DNA from: Eggerthellaceae bacterium
GTDB lineage: Bacteria; Actinomycetota; Coriobacteriia; Coriobacteriales; Eggerthellaceae
Length of the DNA stretch: 41,859 nucleotides
Direction of reading: 5' to 3'
Assembly (NCBI GenBank): GCA_017440565.1
Contig: JAFSHA010000085.1
Span: forward strand, 1 to 41,859
Below the pieces are notes generated by a model that was not told the origin of the DNA, did not search any database, and saw nothing but the letters and a program-made list of their open reading frames with translations. A program made the position numbers and the translations under genes. This document shows positions 25,808-36,893 of the stretch, in pieces (the stretch's first letter is position 1; each line of letters opens with the position of its first letter).

Positions 25808-26401
25808 ATGAAGCCTCGCGCCTCGTCGCGGGCTCGTTCGCGCTATGTTGCGCAGGCGGGCCTCATTGCCGCGCTGTACGCGGCGACAACGCTTATCGCC
25901 ATCCTGTTTCTGCAAACGCTTGCCTGGGGGCCTGTGCAGTTTCGCGTTTCGGAGGCTCTGTGCGCCCTGGCTCTGCTAACGCCGTCGGCGGTTCCCGGCC
26001 TTACCATCGGATGCGTCATCGCTAATCTCGCAGCTATGATGATCAACGGAACGGGGGCGCTCGGCCTGCTAGACGTGGCCTTTGGCAGTTTGGCCACCTT
26101 CTTAGGCGCGCTCTGGTGCTGGAGGATGCGCCGTCGACCTGTTTTGGCCTTGCTGGGTCCCGTGGTTGCCAACGCGCTCATCGTGCCGGCGTACCTGCCC
26201 ATCCTCTTGCAGGGGCTTGGTTACTATACCGTTCCGTTTACCACCATCTCCCTCGAAGGCGTGTATATTTATATGTATGCGTTCGGCCTTGTGGCAACGG
26301 GTATCGGCGAGGCCGTGGTGGTGTTTGCGCTCGGTCGCCCGTTGGCGGCGGCGCTTCGACGCATGGGGCTTGGCGATGCGGAAGAGGAGGCGCGTGGATA
26401 G
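25808..26401 (+). CDS. queT: QueT-family transporter (ECF substrate-binding subunit)
   Basis: The 197-residue protein has six hydrophobic segments and family features of QueT, the S component thought to import queuosine precursors with a shared ECF energising module: the basic N-terminus before AQAGLIAALYAATT, then FRVSEALCAL and the NGTGALGLLDVAFGSLAT stretch. AAGGAG five bases before ATG 25808 supports the start. A short hairpin (CGTGGC/GCCACG, 25776-25792) lies just before the ribosome site and could affect translation; no preQ1 riboswitch motif was found. It overlaps the following gene by eight bases. No queuosine biosynthesis genes are in the window. Confidence 0.85.
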   Translation: MKPRASSRARSRYVAQAGLIAALYAATTLIAILFLQTLAWGPVQFRVSEALCALALLTPSAVPGLTIGCVIANLAAMMINGTGALGLLDVAFGSLATFLGALWCWRMRRRPVLALLGPVVANALIVPAYLPILLQGLGYYTVPFTTISLEGVYIYMYAFGLVATGIGEAVVVFALGRPLAAALRRMGLGDAEEEARG

Positions 26402-27278
26402 CGGCTTGATCATAGCCCTGCTTTCGGGTTTGGCGGTAGGTTTCGTCTTGTCGTTTGCCGTTGGCTTGGCCATAGGCTTCTTCTCGGGCCTTTTGGGCAT
26501 AGGCGGCGGGACGTTGATGGTACCTGCTTTCAAGCTGGGCTTTGCCATGGACGCCATCGCCGCAACGGCGACATCCCTGTTCACCATCATACCCACGTCG
26601 TTGGCAGGCTTTGCCGCTCACCTTCGTCGCGGTACCTGCATTCCCAAAATAGGCGTGGCGGCCGGTCTTGCCGGGGCCGTGACCTCGCCTTTAGGCGTGT
26701 GGCTGGCCTCGCGCTCCCAAGACTGGATGATCATGGCGGTGGCGGCGTTGGTCATCGGGTATTCCGCGTTCACCATGCTGCGCAAGGGCCTCGCGATGCC
26801 GCGCGGAAAGGCTGCGGAAGGAAGCGGTGAGCCGAGGCGAAGCGTTTCCGCTTCCGAGTCCGACCCCGAGCCCGCCTCTCTTCCCGCTGCACCGACCGTT
26901 ACGGCGCGAATGCTTTCGCAGGCGGGTCTCATCGGCATGATGGCTGGCTTGGCTTCAGGCTACGTAGGCGTGGGCGGCGGCTTTCTCATGGTGCCTTTGT
27001 TCATGAACGTTCTGAAAACGCCCATGAAGCTCACCTCGGGAACGTCGCTCATTGCCGTTATGATTCTGGCGGTTCCCGGCGTTGTCTATCAAGCGTGGCT
27101 CGGCAACATCGATTGGCTGGCGGGCATTGCCGTGGCTTTGGGTTCGGTGCCGGGTGCGGCGCTGGGCGCGCGTCTCGTCCCGCGCGTTCCCGAGCGTGCG
27201 CTGCGCCTTACGTTCGGCTGCTTTCTGCTGTTTGCGGCCGCCATGCTGCTGGTCGATCAACTTGCGCCCCTTCGCTAG
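26394..27278 (+). CDS. TauE/SafE-family anion exporter
   Basis: The 294-residue protein has eight or so hydrophobic segments in two repeated halves. Each half opens with the family motif: GFFSGLLGIGGGTLMVP near the start and GLASGYVGVGGGFLMVP after the middle. The halves are joined by a loop of about 35 residues rich in Ser, Glu and Pro. TauE/SafE proteins move sulfite, sulfoacetate or other small anions across the cytoplasmic membrane. A GTG at 26394 directly after AGAGGAGG and inside the end of queT is chosen, implying coupled translation; the in-frame ATG at 26376 is possible. Confidence 0.85.
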   Translation: MDSGLIIALLSGLAVGFVLSFAVGLAIGFFSGLLGIGGGTLMVPAFKLGFAMDAIAATATSLFTIIPTSLAGFAAHLRRGTCIPKIGVAAGLAGAVTSPLGVWLASRSQDWMIMAVAALVIGYSAFTMLRKGLAMPRGKAAEGSGEPRRSVSASESDPEPASLPAAPTVTARMLSQAGLIGMMAGLASGYVGVGGGFLMVPLFMNVLKTPMKLTSGTSLIAVMILAVPGVVYQAWLGNIDWLAGIAVALGSVPGAALGARLVPRVPERALRLTFGCFLLFAAAMLLVDQLAPLR

Positions 27279-27280
27279 GG

Positions 27281-27307
27281 TATACTGGGGCAAAACGCGT
27301 ATTTTGC
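27281..27307 (+). promoter_or_regulatory. -10 box and palindrome before the LytS-type kinase
   Basis: TATACT (27281-27286) begins just after the stop of the anion exporter gene. It is followed by GCAAAA-cgcgta-TTTTGC (27290-27307), a dyad placed where transcription would begin. That position would suit a repressor. The -35 box is not clear. Confidence 0.4.
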
Positions 27308-27329
27308 ACTGTTCGGAGGTTTGCTTCCC

Positions 27330-28805
27330 ATGTCGAGCGTCGATTACGAGAACCAGGGGTTTGGCGGCGAGGGCGCCGTCTTCAAACAGCTTAGCCTCGA
27401 GGTCATTTCCATCGTCGTGGCCCTGCTGGCGGCCATGACGCTCGTGTGGACCGCCCTGTCTCCGCAGGCTAACGTTGCCATCATGCTGGTGGCGGGCGTC
27501 ATCTTCACCCTTTCGGTGGTCGTGGTGCTGCGCCTTCTGCTTGACCCGGAGTCCATTCGCGCGCGCCAGTCCGATGCCATGTTGCAGCTTGCCAGCACCA
27601 CGCTCGACTACATGAAGGACGGCCTGACGGCCGAGGCGGCGCAGAAGATCTGCGAAACGGTGTTGCCCCACACGGCGGCTATTGCCGTGGCCATCACCGA
27701 CCGCGAGACCATTCTTGGCTATGCGGGCTATCAGGACACGCTCAATCCCACGGGCAGCAAGATTCGCACGCAGGCCACTCACGATACCATCGCCGACGGC
27801 CAGATGCGCGTGCTGCACACCTCCGAGGACATCGGTTTTCCCGATGAGCTCACCGTCATCAAGGCGGCCATCATCGTTCCTTTGACGGTGGGCGACAAGC
27901 CCGAGGGCACGCTGAAGTTCTACTACCGCGACCCGCGCCGCATTACGGCCACCCAGCGCTCCATTGCCGAAGGGTTCGGCCGCCTGCTTTCGACGCAGAT
28001 GGCTGCGGCCGAGGTCGAGGCGAAGCGCAAGATGGCTACCAGCATGGAGCTCAAAATGCTCCAAAGCCAGATCAACCCTCATTTCCTGTTCAACACCATC
28101 AACACCATCGCCTCGCTTATCCGTACTGATCCCATGAAGGCGCGCACGTTGCTGCGCGACTTTGCCATCTTCTACCGGCGCACGCTCGAGGATTCCTCCG
28201 AGCGCATCATGCTTTCGCGTGAGATCGAGCAAACTATGCGCTACTTCTCGTTCGAGATCGCTCGTTTCGGCGAAGAACGCTTGGCCATGTGGATTGCCAC
28301 CGCGCCTGACGTTCAGGACATGATGGTGCCGCCGTTCATCATGCAGCCTTTGGTCGAGAACGCGGTGCGTCATGCCATGCCGCCTGAGGGCCAGCTGCTC
28401 ATCACCATTAACGCCGAGGTGTCGGGAGACGACATCGTCGTTGAGATCACCGACAACGGCGCGGGCATGAGCAAGGAAGCGTGCGAGAGCATCATGCGCC
28501 CCGCGAAGTCGACGGGCATGGGCATCGCGGTGAAGAATGTGCACGATCGCATGAAGGGCTTCTTCGGTCCGAATGCGCGCATGGATGTGGAAAGCGAGCT
28601 GGGGCAGGGCACCAAGGTGACGCTTCTGTTCCCCGATTGCGCGCGGCAGTATCAGGAGAGCAAGGCGAAGGCGGCGGGCGTTTCGGTTGAGGAGCTGGCC
28701 GTTGCAACTGGTGGCGACCTGGTCCACAAGGGCGGGGCGGGCCTTCAGGCCGAGCTGGTCGACTTGGTGAAGCAAAGCGAACGAGGGGAGAAGATCAATG
28801 GCTGA
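27330..28805 (+). CDS. LytS/YehU-type sensor histidine kinase
   Basis: The 491-residue protein has two N-terminal membrane helices (about 15-65), a GAF-like sensor domain (about 80-230), a His_kinase domain with the phosphoacceptor His251 in QINPHFLFN, and a HATPase domain with ITDNGAGM and GMGIAVKNVHDR. This domain order fits kinases that pair with LytTR-type regulators, but no response regulator is encoded beside it. GGAGG at 27315-27319 favours ATG 27330 over TTG 27321. The last eight bases overlap the next gene, a membrane protein of low complexity, so the two are probably made together. The signal is unknown. Confidence 0.9.
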   Translation: MSSVDYENQGFGGEGAVFKQLSLEVISIVVALLAAMTLVWTALSPQANVAIMLVAGVIFTLSVVVVLRLLLDPESIRARQSDAMLQLASTTLDYMKDGLTAEAAQKICETVLPHTAAIAVAITDRETILGYAGYQDTLNPTGSKIRTQATHDTIADGQMRVLHTSEDIGFPDELTVIKAAIIVPLTVGDKPEGTLKFYYRDPRRITATQRSIAEGFGRLLSTQMAAAEVEAKRKMATSMELKMLQSQINPHFLFNTINTIASLIRTDPMKARTLLRDFAIFYRRTLEDSSERIMLSREIEQTMRYFSFEIARFGEERLAMWIATAPDVQDMMVPPFIMQPLVENAVRHAMPPEGQLLITINAEVSGDDIVVEITDNGAGMSKEACESIMRPAKSTGMGIAVKNVHDRMKGFFGPNARMDVESELGQGTKVTLLFPDCARQYQESKAKAAGVSVEELAVATGGDLVHKGGAGLQAELVDLVKQSERGEKING

Positions 28806-29589
28806 TTTCATGTCGTCGCCGTATGCGCTGCTGACGGTAGCGCTGGTGGTGCTGGCCGTGGCGGTGCTTATGCTCATGGTCTGGCTCCTTTCGATCGACC
28901 GCAAGATGCGCGGTGTGGCTGATGGGCTGGAGGTCGAGCGGCGCAAGGTGGCCGAGATGCAGATGGCCATGGGCAAGCGCGGCGCGCAGCGCCCCAAGCA
29001 GCAGCCGCCTGCACAGACGGCGTCGGGCATGCCCGTTCGCGCGCCCGAACAGCAGGCTGTCGGCACGCAGCGTGCGGCGGGTCATGCGAGCAGGCAGGCT
29101 TCGGGCGGGCAGCGAGTCTCGGGTGGGGAAAGGCCCCAGCGGGATGTGCGCGCTCAGGATTCTGGTTTGTCGCCGGCCGCGCAGCAGCGGGTTGCGGCTC
29201 AGGCTCAAGCCCAAGCTCAAGCTCAAGCTGTTCAGAACGTTCAGGCGCAAGGCCGCACTCGAGTGTCGCGTCCGCGCACGGGTGAGCAGGTTTCCGCATC
29301 TGAGGCGGCGGCGGTCGTTGAGCGCGCTGCCCGGCCCGCGCGCTCGGGCGCTGTGGCGCAGCCTGCGGCATCTGCGCAGGCCGGAACGCGCAACCACGCT
29401 GCTTCTCCGGTGCAGCGGCCCATGCAGACGCGCATTGAGCGTCAACCCCAGGCCGACGTGCGCCCCGCTTCTCGCGCGGCAACGCAATCCGCTTACGTGC
29501 AGGTGTCCGATTCTGGAAGGACTTCCGCTCCCGCGCGTCCCGCTGGCGCTGCGACGCAGCCGACACGTGGCCGCCACGTTCGTCAGTAG
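28798..29589 (+). CDS. Low-complexity Ala/Gln/Arg-rich membrane-anchored protein
   Basis: The 263-residue protein has one N-terminal membrane helix (about 10-32), a short helical part (about 36-60), then about 200 residues of Ala, Gln, Arg, Pro and Ser with no fold, including an (AQ) run near 138-148. Charges after the helix (SIDRKMR) suggest a cytosolic tail. The ATG overlaps the kinase stop by eight bases. No family is recognised. It may be a scaffold or accessory of the kinase; the high GC composition could also mean that the tail is drifting. Confidence 0.65.
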   Translation: MADFMSSPYALLTVALVVLAVAVLMLMVWLLSIDRKMRGVADGLEVERRKVAEMQMAMGKRGAQRPKQQPPAQTASGMPVRAPEQQAVGTQRAAGHASRQASGGQRVSGGERPQRDVRAQDSGLSPAAQQRVAAQAQAQAQAQAVQNVQAQGRTRVSRPRTGEQVSASEAAAVVERAARPARSGAVAQPAASAQAGTRNHAASPVQRPMQTRIERQPQADVRPASRAATQSAYVQVSDSGRTSAPARPAGAATQPTRGRHVRQ

Positions 29590-29616
29590 GCTGAGGCAAT
29601 TTTCCGAAAATTTTCC

Positions 29617-29645
29617 TTGCGTCAGGGCGATTGCTGCGGTAAGAT
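29617..29645 (+). promoter_or_regulatory. Promoter of the tRNA-Leu gene
   Basis: TTGCGT (29617-29622) and TAAGAT (29640-29645) are 17 bases apart, which is the ideal spacing. Transcription would begin about 23 bases before the tRNA. Confidence 0.65.
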
Positions 29646-29674
29646 AGCTTTCGCTTCTCAGCGAGAGGCAAGTT

Positions 29675-29761
29675 GCGGGTGTGGCGGAATTGGCAGACGC
29701 GTACGGTTCAGGTCCGTATGGGAGCGATCCCGTGGGGGTTCAAGTCCCTTCACCCGCACCA
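29675..29761 (+). tRNA. tRNA-Leu (anticodon CAG)
   Basis: The acceptor stem GCGGGTG/CACCCGC, anticodon stem-loop TACGG-TTCAGGT-CCGTA with CAG at the centre, a long variable arm (TGGGAGCGATCCCG) typical of class II tRNAs, and the T-loop GGTTCAAGTCC are all present. The 3' CCA is encoded. The length is 87 bases. Confidence 0.97.
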
Positions 29762-29772
29762 CTGATTTTTCG

Positions 29773-29798
29773 AGGTCGCCTAGTTGGCGGCCTTTTTT
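29773..29798 (+). terminator. Intrinsic terminator of tRNA-Leu
   Basis: AGGTCGCC pairs with GGCGGCCT (one wobble) around a five-base loop and is followed by six T. Confidence 0.8.
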
Positions 29799-29867
29799 CA
29801 TTCTTGCGAGTCTGATGCGTTTGGACCCCCTAACGCAGTCACCTCGTTGCGTCTCTGATTGCCTTCA

Positions 29868-30167
29868 TGTTCAAAAACCGCATCCTTGTAGACGCATGGG
29901 CTCCCATTTTGTTCAAAAACCGCATCCTTGTAGACGTTTCGGCGCCTCTTACCCTTGAAATTGACGCTTTAATAGGGGGTATGAGGGTGAAATTGCCTAC
30001 AAGGATGCATTTTTTGAACACGGGGACGTCCCTTGTGTCTACAAGGATGCGGTTTTTGAACACAAGGAGGGTCGCAGCGCCCACGAAGACGGTCGCAGCG
30101 CCCATGAAGGCAATCGCTGTGCCCACAAAGACGATCGCTGCGTCTACAAGGACGCGTTTTTTGAACA
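29868..30167. repeat. Array of five 25-bp repeats in inverted arrangement
   Basis: The unit TTCAAAAACCGCATCCTTGT (core) occurs forward at 29868-29894 and 29910-29936 and inverted at 29996-30020, 30037-30062 and 30141-30167 (the third and fifth with small changes). The forward pair and the first inverted pair have nearly the same spacing (42 and 41 bases), so the region could fold into a large double-armed hairpin. It fills most of the 418-base gap (29799-30216) between the tRNA terminator and the end of the Ser/Thr kinase gene. No gene was supported there. Confidence 0.85.
30070..30153 (+). repeat. Four 21-bp tandem repeats
   Basis: Four consecutive 21-base units begin at 30070, 30091, 30112 and 30133. 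The first is GGTCGCAGCGCCCACGAAG followed by AC. They drift stepwise, and the last runs into the fifth copy of the 25-bp repeat, suggesting that the two repeat families are related. Confidence 0.8.
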
Positions 30168-30216
30168 GAACGTGGATGAGGCGCGCCGGGTAAGCGCGCC
30201 TGGCGGTGGCCGATCG

Positions 30217-32274
30217 CTAGTCGACGGTTTGGGGGCCTTCCAAGTAGCGCTGCCATTCGCTTTCTTCCCAGCGGGCGCGGTCGGTAATGCCGAGGGCGGC
30301 TGCCGCGATGGCTGCTGCGCCGGGCACGAGGGCGCCGGCGAAGTCAAAGGCGTCGGGGCGCCACGCGCTTCCCAGGATGTCGATTCCGAAGCCCGCGCAT
30401 ACGCCGAATAGCAGGATGCCGGCGGTTAGGATGGCACCGGCTATGTCGAAGGCGCGCGTTCCGCGCAGGCAGAGGAAGCTGAAGGCCGCCGCGCCCGCGA
30501 TCCAGCTCAGCACGATGCACCACGTGCGCGGTTCGATGAGCATGGCGACGAAAGTCGCCTGGATATCGGTTCCGGCGAAGCTTATGCCGGCGAACGCGTT
30601 CCATCCCATGACGTCGCCCGTGCCGAAGCTGGCGAACACGAGCGCTACGAAAGCGCTAAACGCTGCCGTTGCGGTCGCCCGACCAACTGAGAGCAGGGCG
30701 CCGGCGGCAACGGCAGCCATTCCTGCGAACCCGATAGAGCCGCAAAGTGGCGCCAAAAGCGGGATTGCCGCCAAGGCGTCCTCCTCGCGCCCTACGGCGT
30801 ACCACCAAGCCGCGCATATGACGAAATGCACCAAGCCTAGTATGAAAGCGCCGTTGGCCATGAGGCTTACCCCCAGCGCAACCAGGGAGGCCGCAACGCC
30901 GATATGCGGTTTGATGAGGGCGAGTATGGCGCAGACCGCAACCAGCGCGAAGAACACAGCCGTCATCTCGCTTGCCAGCCCGTATGCCGAACCTTGAACG
31001 AGGTGCACGTTTGCAAGCCCCACGGCGCAGGTGCACGCCGCGCCGAGGGCGGCCAGGATGCGCAGTATGATGACCGACCCGCGCGGCCCGATTCGGTCTA
31101 CCAAGGGCTCGCGCGGCGCAGGCGGCTCGGCGGGCTCGGGCTCGGATTCGGCCGGCGGCGTGGCCGGTGCGCCCTTAACCAGCTTGGCCAGCTCCTTCTG
31201 CCCGGCTTTCGCATCACCCAGGTGCGCAAGCAGCGCGTCGGCAAAAGCGGAAACGCTTGCGAAGCGCGCATCGGGCTCGAGGTCCATGGCGGTGAACACC
31301 ACGTCGTCGACATCAGGGGAAAGCTCGTCGTCGCACAGCGACGGCAGCACCAGCTCGGACTCCTCGATGAGGCGCTGGGCATCCTTGAGGTCTTCTGTGC
31401 GGAAGGGGTTTTCGCCCGTCAGAAGCTCGTAGGTAAGTGCGCCGAGGGCCCATTGGTCGGTGCGCTCGTCAAGCGGCTCGAGACGCATCTGCTCGATGGG
31501 CATGTAGCCGATGGTTCCGCCTCCCGTGGTAGCCCGCCCGCCCGCGTCGGCTAACGTGGCAAGGCCGAAATCAGTGACTTTCACCTGCCCCTTTGCGTTT
31601 ACGAGCACGTTGTCGGGCTTGATGTCCAGATGCAGCACACCGCTTTCATGGGCCACGGTGAGCGCCTGGGCCACCTTCGACACCACGGCCGCTACCGCGT
31701 TAAGCGAAAGCGGCTCATCGGCTTCTCGCAGAATCTGGGCGAGGGTCTTGCCCTCGACGTATTCCATGATGATGTAGGCGTTCGTGCCCTCGACCACGCA
31801 TTCGTGCACGGTGACGATGCTCGCGTCGGAAAGCTGCGCAACCATGCGCGCTTCTTTGAGGCCGGGAATGTGCTCGAAGGCGTCAACGGGTGCCGGGTAC
31901 TCGCCGGGGACGTGCGCGGCCGGCATCGCACGCGTTTCGGCCGCCGCGCCGATGATGCCGATTTGCTGGGCGGGAAGGCCGTCGCGTGCGTCGAGGAAGG
32001 CAGGATCTTCCGGGAAGCCTTCTTCTTCGAAGGCGCCTTCAAGCAGGTCGTCGACGACGAATGGGTCTTCGTAGGCGTCGCCCAGCTCTTCGCGAATACG
32101 CTCTTCGGTGGCAAGTATGCGGGCGCGCGCCACGTCGGCTTCGGAAAGCTCGATCACCTTTATGGCCACATCGCGCTTCAGGTGCGTATCGAAGGCGTGG
32201 TAGACCGAGCCATAGCCGCCCGATCCGGCCTGCTTGACGACGCGGTACCTATCCAGAATGTATTGCTGGGCCAT
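30217..32274 (-). CDS. Membrane Ser/Thr protein kinase (PknB-like kinase domain, polytopic C-terminus)
   Basis: The 685-residue protein has an N-terminal eukaryotic-type kinase domain: Gly loop GSGGYGSVY (17-25), Lys39 in VAIKVI, HLDIKPDNVL near 215-224, DFGLA and the activation segment TTGGGTIGYMPIEQM. Between the Lys strand and the C helix there is an acidic insertion of about 75 residues (DDLLEGAFEEEGFPEDP and on), which moves the catalytic Asp far beyond its usual position near 138. After a Pro/Glu-rich linker the C-terminal half has about nine membrane helices instead of the extracellular PASTA repeats of PknB. ATG 32274 follows AGGGGTGG; an upstream ATG at 32328 lacks a site. It lies downstream of a hybrid kinase on the same strand. 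Confidence 0.88.
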   Translation of the reverse strand: MAQQYILDRYRVVKQAGSGGYGSVYHAFDTHLKRDVAIKVIELSEADVARARILATEERIREELGDAYEDPFVVDDLLEGAFEEEGFPEDPAFLDARDGLPAQQIGIIGAAAETRAMPAAHVPGEYPAPVDAFEHIPGLKEARMVAQLSDASIVTVHECVVEGTNAYIIMEYVEGKTLAQILREADEPLSLNAVAAVVSKVAQALTVAHESGVLHLDIKPDNVLVNAKGQVKVTDFGLATLADAGGRATTGGGTIGYMPIEQMRLEPLDERTDQWALGALTYELLTGENPFRTEDLKDAQRLIEESELVLPSLCDDELSPDVDDVVFTAMDLEPDARFASVSAFADALLAHLGDAKAGQKELAKLVKGAPATPPAESEPEPAEPPAPREPLVDRIGPRGSVIILRILAALGAACTCAVGLANVHLVQGSAYGLASEMTAVFFALVAVCAILALIKPHIGVAASLVALGVSLMANGAFILGLVHFVICAAWWYAVGREEDALAAIPLLAPLCGSIGFAGMAAVAAGALLSVGRATATAAFSAFVALVFASFGTGDVMGWNAFAGISFAGTDIQATFVAMLIEPRTWCIVLSWIAGAAAFSFLCLRGTRAFDIAGAILTAGILLFGVCAGFGIDILGSAWRPDAFDFAGALVPGAAAIAAAALGITDRARWEESEWQRYLEGPQTVD

Positions 32275-32344
32275 GGGAAAGCCACCCCTTATCGTTCGAT
32301 GAGAGTGCGTTTCGGTGGTGCTCTCCATAATATCAGCTTCGGGC

Positions 32345-32389
32345 GTGACGAAGGGAGACGTGACAAAGGGAGACGTGACAAAGGGACAG
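32345..32389 (+). repeat. Three 15-bp tandem repeats
   Basis: GTGACGAAGGGAGAC, GTGACAAAGGGAGAC and GTGACAAAGGGACAG follow one another directly. The third is the start of the inverted-repeat arm at 32375-32401. Confidence 0.85.
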
Positions 32390-32419
32390 GTCGTTTGTCA
32401 CGCCCGGTACTTTAGCCCT

Positions 32420-35056
<2,637 letters not shown>

Positions 35057-35267
35057 GAGAGCTCTCCTTATGCCCGCGACGCAGGATCCAGCCGCACGTG
35101 GGATGGTGCGGCCGAATAATATTGCGAAAATCACGCCGACGGCGAAGTTGCATAGTATACTTTCACCTGCGCTTTACAGCTTAAGGCGCGATGTTTCGCT
35201 GGCTTCGTGCGTCAACAAAACGTTACGATGCCGTCACTTTGGTACTTTCGCGAAGGCGGTTTTCCTC

Positions 35268-35474
35268 ATGGATTTCATGGAGATCTACAACTTCCTGTTC
35301 AACACCATGCCGGGCATCGGCTGCCTCATTGGCGCCGGCTTGGTTATCAGCTTCATCGCCGCCATCATCCTCGAGCGCAAGACGCGCAAGACCTTCAAGC
35401 ATCGTGAGAAGGGTCCGGACGACTGGTCGCTGTTCGACGATGATGACGAGGAAGAGGAAGGCGAGGGCAAGTAG
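35268..35474 (+). CDS. Small membrane protein with acidic tail
   Basis: The 68-residue protein has one membrane helix (about 14-35, GIGCLIGAGLVISFIAAIIL), then a basic stretch (ERKTRKTFKHREK) that should be on the cytosolic side, and a tail of Asp and Glu (DDDDEEEEGEG). AAGG lies 11 bases before the ATG, which is a long spacing. TATACT at 35156-35161 could be its -10 box. It is divergent from the hybrid kinase gene across 211 bases. No family is recognised. Confidence 0.65.
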   Translation: MDFMEIYNFLFNTMPGIGCLIGAGLVISFIAAIILERKTRKTFKHREKGPDDWSLFDDDDEEEEGEGK

Positions 35475-35513
35475 CCTGGTAGGGCGCTTTCGCGCTCGCT
35501 GCCGATCGTTCGT

Positions 35514-35548
35514 CGCGCCCCGGCGGGCTGGTTGCCCGTCGGGGCGCG
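35514..35548 (+). other. Strong GC hairpin after the small membrane protein gene
   Basis: CGCGCCCCGGCGGGC pairs over 15 bp with GCCCGTCGGGGCGCG (one wobble) around a five-base loop. There is no T-run, so it is not a classical intrinsic terminator, although it may end the transcript in this GC-rich background. Confidence 0.6.
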
Positions 35549-35671
35549 CTGCGTGTGACTCACGCGTCCGTGGCAGGCCGTCTCGCCTTCTCTTAACACG
35601 CTGCTAATATGGGAAGCATACAATCAGTCAGATTCCGCCGAGCAAGCATCCGCACGATCGAGGAGGCCCTC

Positions 35672-36556
35672 ATGACCAACGCAACGACTCTTTCCGCCCC
35701 CGTTTTGTATGAGCGCGCGGGCGCCTACATCCCGCGCATTGCCGCCGTGCACGATCTGTGCGGTTACGGGAAGTGCTCGCTGGGCGTGGCCATTCCGGTG
35801 CTTTCGTCGGCGGGCTGCGATGTGTGCCCGGTTCCGACGGGGCTGTTCTCATCCCATACGGCGTTTCCCGGCTGGTATATGCATGACACCACCGACATCT
35901 TGGACGACTACCTTGCCGCATGGCGGGGCATCGGCGTCGAGATCGATGCGGTGTACTCGGGCTTTTTGGGTGCGCCCGAGCAGGTAGACGTCATTCGCGG
36001 CCTGTATGAGGAGCACCCCACCGCGCTGCGCGTGGTCGATCCTGTGATGGCTGACCACGGCAAGGTTTACCCCACGTACACGCCCGAACTGTGCCAGGCT
36101 ATGGCCGAGCTTGCCTGCGAGGCCGACATCTTGACGCCCAACTTGACCGAGGCCGCCATTATCTTGGGCGAGGAATGGAAGGGCACCGACATTTCTGACG
36201 CCGAGGCGGAGCGCATCGTGAACGCGCTGGTGGAGCGAGGCGCTAAGCACGTGGTGCTCAAGGGCATTCGTCGCGAGGGCGAAGACGTGGTGCGCAATTT
36301 CGTGGGCGGCGTGGGGCTTGACGTGGTCGAGGTCAACAACGCGTATCTGCCTTACATGCTGCACGGGACGGGCGATGTGTACGCATCGTGCTTGCTGGCG
36401 GCTGTGATGGCCGGCCGTACCTTGGTGGAGGCTACCGCCTTCGCGGGTGATTTCGTGCATGACGCCATGCTGGTTTCTGCTGAGCAGCCCAACTTCCGCG
36501 ACCGCGGCGTAAGCTTCGAGCCCTTGCTGGGAAAGGTGAGCGCCCTTTTGGCTTAA
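35672..36556 (+). CDS. Pyridoxal/pyridoxamine kinase family protein
   Basis: This 294-residue ribokinase-fold enzyme should phosphorylate vitamin B6 vitamers with ATP. The features are HDLCGYGKCSLGVAIPVLS near 26, PTGLFSSHT, the VVDPVMADHGKVYPTYT segment, TPNLTEA and the catalytic HGTGDVYAS near 250, where the Asp is the base. Length and order fit PdxK/PdxY. AGGAGG at 35661-35666 supports ATG 35672. Candidate -10 boxes TAATAT (35605) or TACAAT (35619) lie upstream. It stands alone on the plus strand before serS. A PLP-dependent aminotransferase is encoded 3 kb downstream but the link is general. Confidence 0.85.
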   Translation: MTNATTLSAPVLYERAGAYIPRIAAVHDLCGYGKCSLGVAIPVLSSAGCDVCPVPTGLFSSHTAFPGWYMHDTTDILDDYLAAWRGIGVEIDAVYSGFLGAPEQVDVIRGLYEEHPTALRVVDPVMADHGKVYPTYTPELCQAMAELACEADILTPNLTEAAIILGEEWKGTDISDAEAERIVNALVERGAKHVVLKGIRREGEDVVRNFVGGVGLDVVEVNNAYLPYMLHGTGDVYASCLLAAVMAGRTLVEATAFAGDFVHDAMLVSAEQPNFRDRGVSFEPLLGKVSALLA

Positions 36557-36893
36557 AGCCTGCTACGGGGCCCCGCAAGTTCGGGCGACCCGACATACTC
36601 GTTTGCGATCTTCGGATGCGCCTTGGCTTCCATGGCAAGTCGCGTGTTTTCGGATGCGCGATGCTTGGCGAAATGTTTGGCGGGAGTCTGGACGGAGCGA
36701 ATGGGTGTTGCGGTCGCTTTGTGGTGTTATACTGTGCATTTGCGCACCCGCGCACTGGTGCGCTGATTGGCGATGTGCGGGTTGGCTTGTTGGCGCGTTA
36801 AGCAGGCGGCCTGAGCCTGTGGGGCGCATCAAGGTAAGGTGAATTGAGCTGGGGCGCAGGAAGCCTTGGCTTGCGAATAAAGGAGCTGCTCAC
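36557..36893 (+). promoter_or_regulatory. Non-coding leader of serS
   Basis: The 337-base gap holds no supportable gene. TATACT at 36728-36733 is a candidate -10 box. The presumed leader contains GCGCAC twice (36742-36747, 36750-36755) followed by one GTGCGC (36758-36763), so two alternative hairpins compete for the same arm. No T-box signature was seen. Confidence 0.4.

Noticed and set aside
29868-30167. CRISPR array
   Set aside because: The repeats occur in both orientations, spacing varies from 16 to 78 bases, and there are no cas genes.
36603-36842. A 79-codon frame in the serS leader
   Set aside because: It is Cys/Trp/Arg-rich, has no ribosome site and overlaps the candidate promoter.
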